This document shows positions 56,726 to 64,000 of a DNA stretch of 64,000 bases, one piece after another (the stretch's first letter is position 1; each line of letters opens with the position of its first letter). The stretch is taken from the NCBI RefSeq assembly GCF_018139485.1, contig NZ_JAGSNF010000006.1, positions 62,001 through 126,000 of the forward strand, in the 5' to 3' direction. The translations under genes and the position numbers were made by a program. Under the pieces are notes generated by a model. That model was not told the origin of the DNA. It saw only the letters and a list, made by a program, of their open reading frames with translations, and ran no database searches. This stretch comes from Phycicoccus avicenniae. Lineage in GTDB: Bacteria > Actinomycetota > Actinomycetes > Actinomycetales > Dermatophilaceae.

Positions 56726-56902
56726 GCGGTCGGCAAGCGCCCGACCGGCGCTGTAAGCGACACGGGCGAACCGACCACCGACCCGTCGCGCGGGAGAGCG
56801 AGCTGCGTCGCGCGGATCTGACAGACCCCTGGCCGATGAGATGCAGCCGTCTGCCGGGGCTTGCCCACGATCAGGGCTACACCGAGTGAAAGGACGTCGA
56901 CC

Positions 56903-57493
56903 GTGGGTCGCATCGCAGTTGTGAACTGGACCAGTCTCGACGGGGTCATCCAGTCTCCGCTGTCACCGGACGAGGATCGCGACGGCGGCTTCGAGCGCGG
57001 TGGCTGGGTCCCGCTCTACAGCGACGACACCCTCAACGACTTCATGCAGACCTCGACGGTCAACGCCGCCGGCATGCTGGTCGGTCGCCGTACCTACGAG
57101 ATCCTGTCTGATGCGTGGTCGGAAGCCGACGAGTCCGAGCCGGCGATCGCGGCGATGAACCGCATGCCGAAGTACGTCGTCTCGTCCTCTCCTGTCGAGC
57201 GTGCGTGGCAGAACTCCCACCCCATCGAGGGCGATCTGTCCGCAGCCATCAGCGCCATCAAGGAGCGCACCGACGGCGACCTCGTCGTCTTCGGTTCAGG
57301 GACTCTGGTCCGAGCGTTGGCCGAGCACGACCTCGTCGACGAGTACCGCCTCATGCTCTTCCCGATCATCCTCGGCCACGGCAAGCGCATGTTCGACGAC
57401 ACGGGCCACCTGGCCCGCTTCCACCTGTCCGACAACGTGATCACCGCCAGCGGGGTCGCCATCCTCACCTACACGCGCGACACGCAGGCCTGA
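56903..57493 (+). CDS. RibD-C/DHFR-like protein 4
   Basis: 196 aa from GTG (GRIAVVNWTSLDGVIQSP), with GAAAGGA upstream. MLVGRRTYEILSDAW, DLVVFGSGTLVRALAEHDLVDEYRLMLFPIILGHGKRMF. It is closest to protein 3. Separated from it by 177 bases with no gene. Confidence 0.87.
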   Translation: MGRIAVVNWTSLDGVIQSPLSPDEDRDGGFERGGWVPLYSDDTLNDFMQTSTVNAAGMLVGRRTYEILSDAWSEADESEPAIAAMNRMPKYVVSSSPVERAWQNSHPIEGDLSAAISAIKERTDGDLVVFGSGTLVRALAEHDLVDEYRLMLFPIILGHGKRMFDDTGHLARFHLSDNVITASGVAILTYTRDTQA

Positions 57494-57797
57494 GCTCCTT
57501 CTGTGCCGTGCGAACCGCGACCGGGCAAGGGGAGCACCTTGCCTCGGGTGTTGCGCTCTGTGTGTCGTCACCGGGTCGCCCGCCCTCGTCCGCCGATGGG
57601 CTCGCCGGACGTCCCTGTGCGGCATCGCCACGCGGAGCGTGACCACAGCGGGATGGCAAGCGCGCGAGGCGATGCGCCGCCGTCCCCCGTGCCTCCATCA
57701 CCAACCGGGGCGCGGAGTCACCCGGTGCGACATGAGTTTCGATCGCGGGTCCGGCTGCACGTCGACCCGCGGTCACCGAGAACGAAGGAGCTGCAGC
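57494..57797. other. Intergenic stretch between RibD-C genes 4 and 5
   Basis: 304 bases without a convincing gene. The base composition is closer to that of the accessory island than to the core. A GAAGGAG ribosome-binding site for protein 5 lies at the end. I see no terminator or palindrome of note. Confidence 0.5.
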
Positions 57798-58379
57798 ATG
57801 AGCGCCACCTACACCTGGGACGTCTTCTCCACCCTCGACGGATACGGGGGTTACGCAGAGGGGGCGGACTGGGGCGGCTACTGGAGCAAGCAGGGCCCCG
57901 AACTGCTCGCGCACCGCGCCTCACTGTTCGACCCCGAGCCACGGATGGTCTTCGGAGCGAACTTCTTCCGCGAGAACGCCGCGATCATGACCTCACTCGA
58001 CGACCCGAACGCACTCGACGAGTGGAACCTCCGCACGCTGCGCGCCCCGGCGACCGTCATCTCGTCCACCCTCCGGAGCACCCTGGGCTGGCCCGACGCC
58101 ACGATCGAGCGGGGTGACGCCGTCGCCGTGGTGCGGCGGCTCAAGGCGACCTCGGACCGTCCGCTGCGGTCGCAGGCCAGCCTGGCCCTGAACTGGTCCC
58201 TCATGGCCGCAGGTCTCGTGGACCGCATCCAGCTGACGGTCTTCCCGGTGATCTCGGCCAAGACGGGCGCCTTCCCCGTTTTCCGCGGAGCCGGGGACTT
58301 CCACCTCGAGCTGCTGGAGAGCCGGACCCTGGACGCGAACACGCAGGAGCTCGTCTACCGACCGACGCCGCGTCGGTAG
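57798..58379 (+). CDS. RibD-C/DHFR-like protein 5 (divergent)
   Basis: 193 aa. Opening YTWDVFSTLDGYGGYAEGADWGGYW, then RMVFGANFFRENAAIM in place of the family GRRTYE block, and later VDRIQLTVFPVISAKTGAFPVFRGAGDF. It is the most diverged member; the Gly-rich NADPH-facing GSGxL loop is not clear (it has SQASLALNWSLMAAGLVD), so activity may differ. Confidence 0.78.
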   Translation: MSATYTWDVFSTLDGYGGYAEGADWGGYWSKQGPELLAHRASLFDPEPRMVFGANFFRENAAIMTSLDDPNALDEWNLRTLRAPATVISSTLRSTLGWPDATIERGDAVAVVRRLKATSDRPLRSQASLALNWSLMAAGLVDRIQLTVFPVISAKTGAFPVFRGAGDFHLELLESRTLDANTQELVYRPTPRR

Positions 58380-58639
58380 CCGACCAGCGCTCCCCCTCCG
58401 CAGGAGCGAGCGGTCCCGCACGGCGAACGCCTGGCGGGATCTGCCAAGGTCACGACCGCGGCGCCTTCGCTCACCGGCAGGAGAAGCCGTACGACCTCCT
58501 CCGGAGGCCGTCGCCGAGACTGGGGCGTCACACGGCAACGGCAGAGGATGCACTCGAGTCGTGCGGCGGGCCGGGTCCTCGCCGACCTGTGGACGGCGGT
58601 CGGCACGGTGTCGGCCGGGACGCCTACGGTGGAACGACC

Positions 58640-60772
58640 ATGACGACACCAGCGCAGGCCCCCGCTCCCCCGACCGCCGAGCTCGCCGACCGGGCGCGCG
58701 TCGCGCTGCGCCGGCTCGTCGGCCGCGACGACGCCGACTTCCGCGACGGCCAGCTCGAGGCGGTCTCCGCCCTCGTCGCCGAGCACTCCCGCGTCCTCGT
58801 CGTCCAGCGCACGGGGTGGGGCAAGTCAGCGGTGTACTTCGTCTCCACCGCCCTGCGCCGCGCCGAGGGGGCCGGCCCGACCGTCATCATCAGCCCGCTG
58901 CTCGCCCTCATGCGCGACCAGATCGCCGCCGCCTCCCGTGCCGGCATCCGCGCGGTGACGATGAACTCCGCGAACGCCCAGGACTGGGACGAGGTCCGGG
59001 CAGCGCTCGCCGCGGACGAGGTCGACGTCCTCCTCGTGAGCCCCGAGCGGCTCAACAACCCGCGCTTCCGCGACGAGCAGCTGCCCGACCTCGCCCGCCG
59101 CTGCGGCCTGCTCGTCGTCGACGAGGCGCACTGCGTCAGCGACTGGGGCCACGACTTCCGCCCCGACTACCGGCGCATCAAGGACCTGCTCGACGGCCTG
59201 CCCGACGACGTCCCGGTCCTCGCGACGACGGCGACGGCCAACGCCCGCGTCGTCCACGACGTCGAGGAGCAGCTCGGCGCCGGGGGCCGACCCGTCCTCA
59301 CCGTCCGGGGCGGCCTGGCCCGCGACTCGCTGCGCCTCGGCGTGCTGCGCTCGATGTCGCCGGAGCAGCGGCTCGGCTGGCTGCTCGAGCACCTCGGCGA
59401 CCTCCCCGGCTCGGGCATCGTCTACGCCCTCACCGTCTCGACCGCCGAGGACGTCGCCGCGACACTCGCCGAGGCCGGGCACGCCGTCGCCGCGTACACC
59501 GGCCGCACCGACCCGGCCGACCGCGAACGGCTCGAGGCGGCGCTGCGGGACAACGAGGTCAAGGCGCTCGTCGCGACCTCCGCGCTCGGCATGGGCTTCG
59601 ACAAGCCGGACCTCGGCTTCGTCGTCCACCTCGGCGCGCCGAGCAGCCCCGTCGCCTACTACCAGCAGGTCGGACGTGCCGGTCGCGCCACCGACCGGGC
59701 CGACGTCCTCCTCCTCCCCGGGCCGGAGGACCGCGACATCTGGCGCTACTTCGCCTCCGTGTCGATGCCCCGCGAGGACCAGGCCGCCGCCGTCCTGCGC
59801 GCCCTCGCCGAGGCCGGCCGCCCGCTCTCGACCGCCGCCCTCGAGACGGCCGTCGACGTCCGCCGCACCCGCCTCGAGCTGCTCCTCAAGGTGCTCGACG
59901 TCGACGGTGCCGTGCAGCGGGTCTCCGGCGGGTGGACCTCGACCGGCGTGCCGTGGGAGTACGACGCCGAGCGGTACGAGCGGGTCGCCACCGCCCGCCA
60001 GGACGAGCAGCAGCTCATGGTCGACTACGAGCGCACCGACGGCTGCCGCATGGCCTTCCTCCAGGAGTGCCTCGACGACGACTCCGCGCAGCCCTGCGGG
60101 CGGTGCGACTTGTGCGCCGGCGCCTGGTACCCCACCGACATCCCGGACCGGGTCGTCGGCGCCGCCCGCGACCGGCTCACCCGGGTCGGGGTCGACGTCG
60201 ACGCCCGCGCGCAGTGGCCGTCCGGGATGGACCGGATCGGCGTGCCGGTCAAGGGACGGATCGCCGCCGAGGAGCAGGTCCGCGGCGGGCGGGCCCTCGC
60301 CCGGCTGTCCGACCTCGGCTGGGGGCAGCGGCTGCGCGAGGTCCTCGCGACCGACGCTCCCGCCTCCCCCGAGCTCCTCCGGGCCTGCGTCTCGGTGCTC
60401 GCCGGGTGGGACTGGATCGAGCGGCCCGTCGGGGTCGTCGCCGTCCCGTCCCGCACCCGACCGCAGCTCGTGTCCTCCCTCGCCGAAGGGCTCGCCGAGA
60501 TCGGGCGGCTCCGACCGCTCGGCACCCTCGACCTCGTCCACGACGGGCCGACCGGCGAGATGGGCGGCAACAGCGCCTACCGGCTCACCGGGGTGTGGGA
60601 CCGGCTCGCCGTCGGCCCGGACCTCGCGGCCGCCCTCGACGGGTGCCCGGGCCCGGTCCTCCTCGTCGACGACGTCGTCTCCTCCCGCTGGACGCTCACC
60701 GTCGCCGGGCGGGCGCTCCGTCGGGCCGGCGCCCCCGGGGTCCTGCCGTTCGCCCTCGCCGTCGACGGCTGA
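58640..60772 (+). CDS. RecQ-family DNA helicase with C-terminal phosphoribosyltransferase-like domain
   Basis: 710 aa. Superfamily 2 helicase: motif I RTGWGKS (58-63), DEAH box 161-164, motif VI YYQQVGRAGRA. A RecQ zinc cluster has C477, C486, C489 and C492 (CGRCDLC). Instead of an HRDC domain the protein ends in a type I PRTase-like segment VLLVDDVVSSRWTLT (about 673-687). It unwinds DNA in recombination or repair. The PRTase end suggests binding of a nucleotide-like ligand or degenerate function. ATG 58640. Confidence 0.9.
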   Translation: MTTPAQAPAPPTAELADRARVALRRLVGRDDADFRDGQLEAVSALVAEHSRVLVVQRTGWGKSAVYFVSTALRRAEGAGPTVIISPLLALMRDQIAAASRAGIRAVTMNSANAQDWDEVRAALAADEVDVLLVSPERLNNPRFRDEQLPDLARRCGLLVVDEAHCVSDWGHDFRPDYRRIKDLLDGLPDDVPVLATTATANARVVHDVEEQLGAGGRPVLTVRGGLARDSLRLGVLRSMSPEQRLGWLLEHLGDLPGSGIVYALTVSTAEDVAATLAEAGHAVAAYTGRTDPADRERLEAALRDNEVKALVATSALGMGFDKPDLGFVVHLGAPSSPVAYYQQVGRAGRATDRADVLLLPGPEDRDIWRYFASVSMPREDQAAAVLRALAEAGRPLSTAALETAVDVRRTRLELLLKVLDVDGAVQRVSGGWTSTGVPWEYDAERYERVATARQDEQQLMVDYERTDGCRMAFLQECLDDDSAQPCGRCDLCAGAWYPTDIPDRVVGAARDRLTRVGVDVDARAQWPSGMDRIGVPVKGRIAAEEQVRGGRALARLSDLGWGQRLREVLATDAPASPELLRACVSVLAGWDWIERPVGVVAVPSRTRPQLVSSLAEGLAEIGRLRPLGTLDLVHDGPTGEMGGNSAYRLTGVWDRLAVGPDLAAALDGCPGPVLLVDDVVSSRWTLTVAGRALRRAGAPGVLPFALAVDG

Positions 60773-60799
60773 CACGCGCCGCCTCGAGGACCTCGCCCG

Positions 60800-61525
60800 T
60801 CAGACGTCGCCGCCGAGGTAGGCGGCCTTCACCGAGTCGTCCCCGGCGAGCTCCGCGCCCGACCCGGACCGGACGATCTCGCCGGTCTCGAGGATGTGCG
60901 CGGTGTCGGCGAGCTTGAGCGCCTGCGCCGCGTTCTGCTCGACGACGAGGACGGTCGTCCCCTGCTCGTTGATCTCCCGGATGATCGCGAAGATCTGCTG
61001 GATGAGCTTCGGCGCGAGGCCCATCGACGGCTCGTCGAGCAGGAGCAGGCGCGGACGGGCCATGAGCGCCCGGCCCATCGCGACCATCTGCTGCTCGCCG
61101 CCGGACAACGTCCCGGCGACCTGGCGCTCGCGCTCCTGCAGCCGCGGGAAGAGCGAGAACACCCGCTCGAGGTCCTCGCGGTAGGCCGCCGACTTCCGGT
61201 CGTTGCGCACGTACGCGCCCATGTCGAGGTTCTCGCGCACGGTCATCCCGACGAACACCCCGCGCCCCTCCGGCGACTGGCTGAGCCGCAGCGCGACCCG
61301 CTCGTACGGCGGCAGCGTCGTGATGTCCTTGCCCTCGAAGACGACCCGCCCGGCCCGCACGGTCCGCAGCCCGGAGATCGTCTTCAGCGTCGTCGTCTTG
61401 CCGGCCCCGTTCGCCCCGATGAGCGAGACGACCTGGCCCTCCTCGACCCCGAACGAGATGTCCCGGATGGCCTCGATGTGCCCGTAGTTGACGCAGAGGC
61501 CCTCGACCTCAAGAAGCATCCTCAT
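60800..61525 (-). CDS. livF: Branched-chain amino acid ABC transporter ATPase LivF
   Basis: 241 aa (ATG 61525; a second ATG six bases later is possible). Walker A GANGAGKTTT, signature LSGGEQQMVAMGRAL, Walker B LLLLDEPSMGLAP. It has the short LivF form with VGMTVRENLDMGAY. It works with LivG on the cytoplasmic side. It overlaps livG by 17 bases. Confidence 0.94.
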   Translation of the reverse strand: MRMLLEVEGLCVNYGHIEAIRDISFGVEEGQVVSLIGANGAGKTTTLKTISGLRTVRAGRVVFEGKDITTLPPYERVALRLSQSPEGRGVFVGMTVRENLDMGAYVRNDRKSAAYREDLERVFSLFPRLQERERQVAGTLSGGEQQMVAMGRALMARPRLLLLDEPSMGLAPKLIQQIFAIIREINEQGTTVLVVEQNAAQALKLADTAHILETGEIVRSGSGAELAGDDSVKAAYLGGDV

Positions 61526-62291
61526 CCACTCCCAGGTAGGCGGCGATGACCGCGGGGTCGTCCCGGATCTCCGCCGGGGTGCCGTCGGCGATCTTCTTGC
61601 CGAACTCGAGGACGACGATCCGGTCGGTGACGCCCATGACGAGCCGCATGTCGTGCTCGATGAGCAGGACGGTGAACCCGCGGTCGCGGACCCGCCGGAT
61701 GAGGTCCATGAGCTGGGCCTTCTCCTGCGGGTTGAAGCCGGCGGCCGGCTCGTCGAGGCACAGCAGCCTCGGACCGGTCGCCATCGCACGGGCGATCTCG
61801 AGCCGGCGCTGGTCGCCGTAGGGCAGGTTCGAGGCGAGCTCGTCGGCCCGGGACGCCAGGCCCATGAACTCGAGCAGCTCCATCGCGGCCTCGTGCCCCT
61901 CGGCCTCCTCGCGGCGGTGCCTCGGGGTCCGGAACAGTGCGGACACGACCCCCGCCGAGTGGTGGACGTCGGTCCCGACGAGGACGTTCTCGAGCGCGGT
62001 CATCGCCCCGAAGAGCCGGATGTTCTGGAACGTCCGGGCGATGCCGCGCTTGGTGATCGCGTGACGCTTCAGCCCGGTGAGCGGGTCGCCGAGGAAGCGC
62101 ACCTGCCCCGACGTCGGCCGGTACACCCCGGTGATGACGTTGAACGCCGTCGTCTTGCCGGCGCCGTTCGGGCCGATCATCCCGAGGATCTCGCCCTCGT
62201 CGATGTGCAGCGACACCGAGTCCAGGGCGGTGAGCCCGCCGAAGCGCAGCGTGACGTCGTCGACCTCGAGGACCTTCGTGCGCTCGCCCAT
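61509..62291 (-). CDS. livG: Branched-chain amino acid ABC transporter ATPase LivG
   Basis: 260 aa. Walker A GPNGAGKTTAFN, LivG-specific IARTFQNIRLFGAMTALENVL, a YGDQRRLEIARAM signature and Walker B LLCLDEPAAGFNP. Partner of LivF in the same importer. It starts one base after the livM stop. Confidence 0.94.
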   Translation of the reverse strand: MGERTKVLEVDDVTLRFGGLTALDSVSLHIDEGEILGMIGPNGAGKTTAFNVITGVYRPTSGQVRFLGDPLTGLKRHAITKRGIARTFQNIRLFGAMTALENVLVGTDVHHSAGVVSALFRTPRHRREEAEGHEAAMELLEFMGLASRADELASNLPYGDQRRLEIARAMATGPRLLCLDEPAAGFNPQEKAQLMDLIRRVRDRGFTVLLIEHDMRLVMGVTDRIVVLEFGKKIADGTPAEIRDDPAVIAAYLGVDEDAS

Positions 62292-62292
62292 C

Positions 62293-63468
62293 TCAGAGCA
62301 CCTCCTTCTGCGCGGACTCCCGGCCCTCGAGCTCGTCGATCTCCTCCTGCGCCGCCCGGGCCCGGATGGTCCGGCGTGGGGGCAGCAGACCCTGGGGGCG
62401 GTAGACGGGCAGGATCATGAGCGCGAGGCCGAAGACGAGGAGCCGGAAGTCGCTGAACTCGCGGAACCGCTCCGGCAGGTAGGCGACGAGCGCCCCGCCG
62501 AGGACAGCGCCCCAGCGGTTGCCCGCCCCGCCGACGATGACGGCGGCGACGAAGAGGATCGACAGCAGCAGCGGGAAGCTCTGCGGGTTGATGTACCCGC
62601 CCTGGCTGCTCGCGTAGAGCGCCCCGGACAGCCCGCCGATGGCGGCACCGAGCGCGAACGCGAGGAGCTTGAAGCGGAACGTCGGGACACCCATGAGCTC
62701 GGCGGCGTCCTCGTCCTCGCGGGTGGCCTCCCACGCGCGCCCGACCCGGCTGTCCTTGACGAGCCGGTCCGCGACGAGGACGAGGATGAGCACGGTGAGG
62801 ACGAGCCAGTAGTACGGGATCGCGCTCACGGCGCCGAAGACGAGGAACGGGGTCTCCCGGCCGGTGTCGACGCTCGGGACGAGCCCGTCCCAGGACAGCG
62901 ACGGGATCGTGAAGAGCCCACCGGTGCCGAAGGGCGGCTCCGGGTCCGGGCCGATGTTCGGCGGGTGCGGGATGTCCTTGATGCCCGCGGCCGCGCCGAC
63001 CCACTCGACGTTCGTCACGGCGAGACGGATGATCTCCCCGAACCCGAGGGTGACGATCGCGAGGTAGTCCCCGCGCACCCGCAGGGTCGGCGCCCCGAGC
63101 AGAACGCCGGTGATCATCGTGACGACGATCGCGACCGGCAGCGCGGCGAAGAACGACCAGTGGAACTGGTACGAGGTGAGCACGCCGGTCGTGTAGGCCC
63201 CGACGGCGTAGAAGCCGACGTACCCGAGGTCGAGCAGCCCGGCGTAGCCGATGACGATGTTGAGCCCGACGGCGACGAGGGCGAACGCGGCGATGCCGAA
63301 CATCACCCCGCCGAAGTCGATCTGCTGGGTCGTGACGACCGGCGGCCGCACGAGCGGCAGCACGTAGAAGAACGCCGCGAGGAGCACCACGAGGGCGACC
63401 CGCGCGCCGCGCGGCATCCCCGCCCAGCGCCTGGCCATCGCGTCGAGCGCGGTCCGGACCGGTCCCAT
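62293..63468 (-). CDS. livM: Branched-chain amino acid ABC transporter permease LivM
   Basis: 391 aa (MGPVRTALDAMARRW start; overlaps the livH stop). About nine to ten membrane helices, with the LivM motif NIVIGYAGLLDLGYVGFYAVGAYT and the cytoplasmic EAA-like loop GRAWEATREDEDAAELMGV. A charged C-terminal tail. It forms the channel with LivH. Confidence 0.94.
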   Translation of the reverse strand: MGPVRTALDAMARRWAGMPRGARVALVVLLAAFFYVLPLVRPPVVTTQQIDFGGVMFGIAAFALVAVGLNIVIGYAGLLDLGYVGFYAVGAYTTGVLTSYQFHWSFFAALPVAIVVTMITGVLLGAPTLRVRGDYLAIVTLGFGEIIRLAVTNVEWVGAAAGIKDIPHPPNIGPDPEPPFGTGGLFTIPSLSWDGLVPSVDTGRETPFLVFGAVSAIPYYWLVLTVLILVLVADRLVKDSRVGRAWEATREDEDAAELMGVPTFRFKLLAFALGAAIGGLSGALYASSQGGYINPQSFPLLLSILFVAAVIVGGAGNRWGAVLGGALVAYLPERFREFSDFRLLVFGLALMILPVYRPQGLLPPRRTIRARAAQEEIDELEGRESAQKEVL

Positions 63469-64000
63469 CACGCACGCGCCTTTCCGAGGGACTCCCCGAG
63501 CAGGCCCGAGGGCCGCACGAGGAGGATGAGGATGAGGAGCACGAAGGCGACGACGTCCTTCCACTCCGTGCCGAACAGGGCCGCCCCGTAGTTCTCCGAG
63601 ACGCCGAGGAGCAGGCCGCCGACGAGGGCGCCGCGCAGGTTGCCGATGCCACCGAGCACGGCGGCGGTGAACGCCTTGACGCCGAGGATGAACCCCGCGT
63701 CCTGCCGGGTCGAGCCGATCTTCACCATGTACAGCGTGGCCGCGGCGCCGGCCATGAGCCCGCCGAGGATGAACGTGCCACGGATGATCCGGGTCGAGTT
63801 GACGCCCATGAGGGCCGCGGACTCCGGGTCCTGGGCGACGGCGCGCATGCCGCGGCCGAAGCGGGTCCGCCGGACGAACTGGTCGAGCGCGAGCATCATG
63901 AACAGCGAGGCGAGGATCACCATGACGTCGACGTCCTTGACCCCGTACCCGCCGACCTCGAAGAGGGTCTGCGGCTGGATCGTCACCGGGTTGGAGTAGG
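63468..64000 (-). CDS. livH: Branched-chain amino acid ABC transporter permease LivH (5' partial)
   Basis: About 177 C-terminal residues are visible; the start lies beyond the window end. It has the permease loop TRFGRGMRAVAQDPESAALMGVN and the LivH helix GVKAFTAAVLGGIGNLRGALVGGLLLGVSE. It is the second channel subunit. The binding protein LivJ is not in the window. Stop overlaps livM. Confidence 0.93.
   Translation of the reverse strand, partial: YSNPVTIQPQTLFEVGGYGVKDVDVMVILASLFMMLALDQFVRRTRFGRGMRAVAQDPESAALMGVNSTRIIRGTFILGGLMAGAAATLYMVKIGSTRQDAGFILGVKAFTAAVLGGIGNLRGALVGGLLLGVSENYGAALFGTEWKDVVAFVLLILILLVRPSGLLGESLGKARA

Noticed and set aside
57465-57914. Minus-strand open frame between RibD-C genes 4 and 5
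   Set aside because: Overlaps coding regions on the other strand, no ribosome-binding site and no recognisable fold.

Overview
The window is chromosomal DNA of a very high-GC actinobacterium. Evidence: codon third positions are almost all G or C, GTG starts are frequent, many genes overlap by 4 bases, and it carries a mycosin-type ESX (type VII) secretion locus, the twin clpP1-clpP2 genes and mycothiol-world proteins. The gene order valS, clpX, clpP2, clpP1, tig, rpiB, Rv2466c-like, pepN, glbO, alpha-glucosidase, Rv2474c-like, Rv2475c-like follows the Mycobacterium tuberculosis order from Rv2448c to Rv2475c. This points to an old actinobacterial backbone. The protein flavour suggests Micrococcales (Intrasporangiaceae-like), but that is inference.

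Layout. 1-5445: a surface/ECF-importer module made of a sortase-anchored prenyltransferase-repeat protein (5' end outside the window), a DUF4430 protein, EcfT, a fused double ATPase and an S component. Together they look like a split intrinsic-factor-type B12 uptake system. 5442-7755: a Nudix-like protein, a pterin-dehydratase/VOC fusion and a PlsC acyltransferase. 7772-20261: an ESX locus with eccC, two eccD genes, eccB, mycP, two WXG100 proteins and two further secretion-associated proteins in three divergent blocks. 20304-22934: an archaeal-type valS. 22947-27684: a C39-like cysteine protease fold protein divergent from a DUF4129/MoxR/DUF58 operon.

27731-36086: the proteolysis and folding core (clpX, clpP2, clpP1, tig). 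Two insertions interrupt it: an AbiEi-like/nuclease-like gene flanked by related 50-bp repeats, and an MFS/LacI pair with a twin palindromic operator. 36087-39473: a secreted M43 metalloprotease, KtrAB potassium uptake, tRNA-Gly(TCC) and tRNA-Pro(TGG). 39634-46604: trmB, a SpoIIE-type phosphatase, rpiB, an Rv2466c-like nitroreductase, pepN, mscS and glbO. 46680-47174: a PNPOx-family gene broken by an in-frame TGA. 47327-54020: alpha-glucosidase, GDPD, GNAT, Rv2474c/Rv2475c-like genes, a serine hydrolase and a proteobacterial-looking CysM.

54093-58379 is an accessory island with less GC-biased codons: a TetR repressor, four intact RibD-C/DHFR-like reductases, one truncated copy and a SnoaL-like protein. 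58640-60772 is a RecQ helicase fused to a phosphoribosyltransferase-like domain. 60800-64000 is a branched-chain amino acid ABC transporter (livF, G, M, H; livH runs off the end).

The least ordinary parts are the split intrinsic-factor/ECF module, the double-EccD ESX locus, the RibD-C paralogue array, the inserted gene in the clp cluster with its flanking repeats, and the conserved-Trp-to-stop change in the PNPOx gene.
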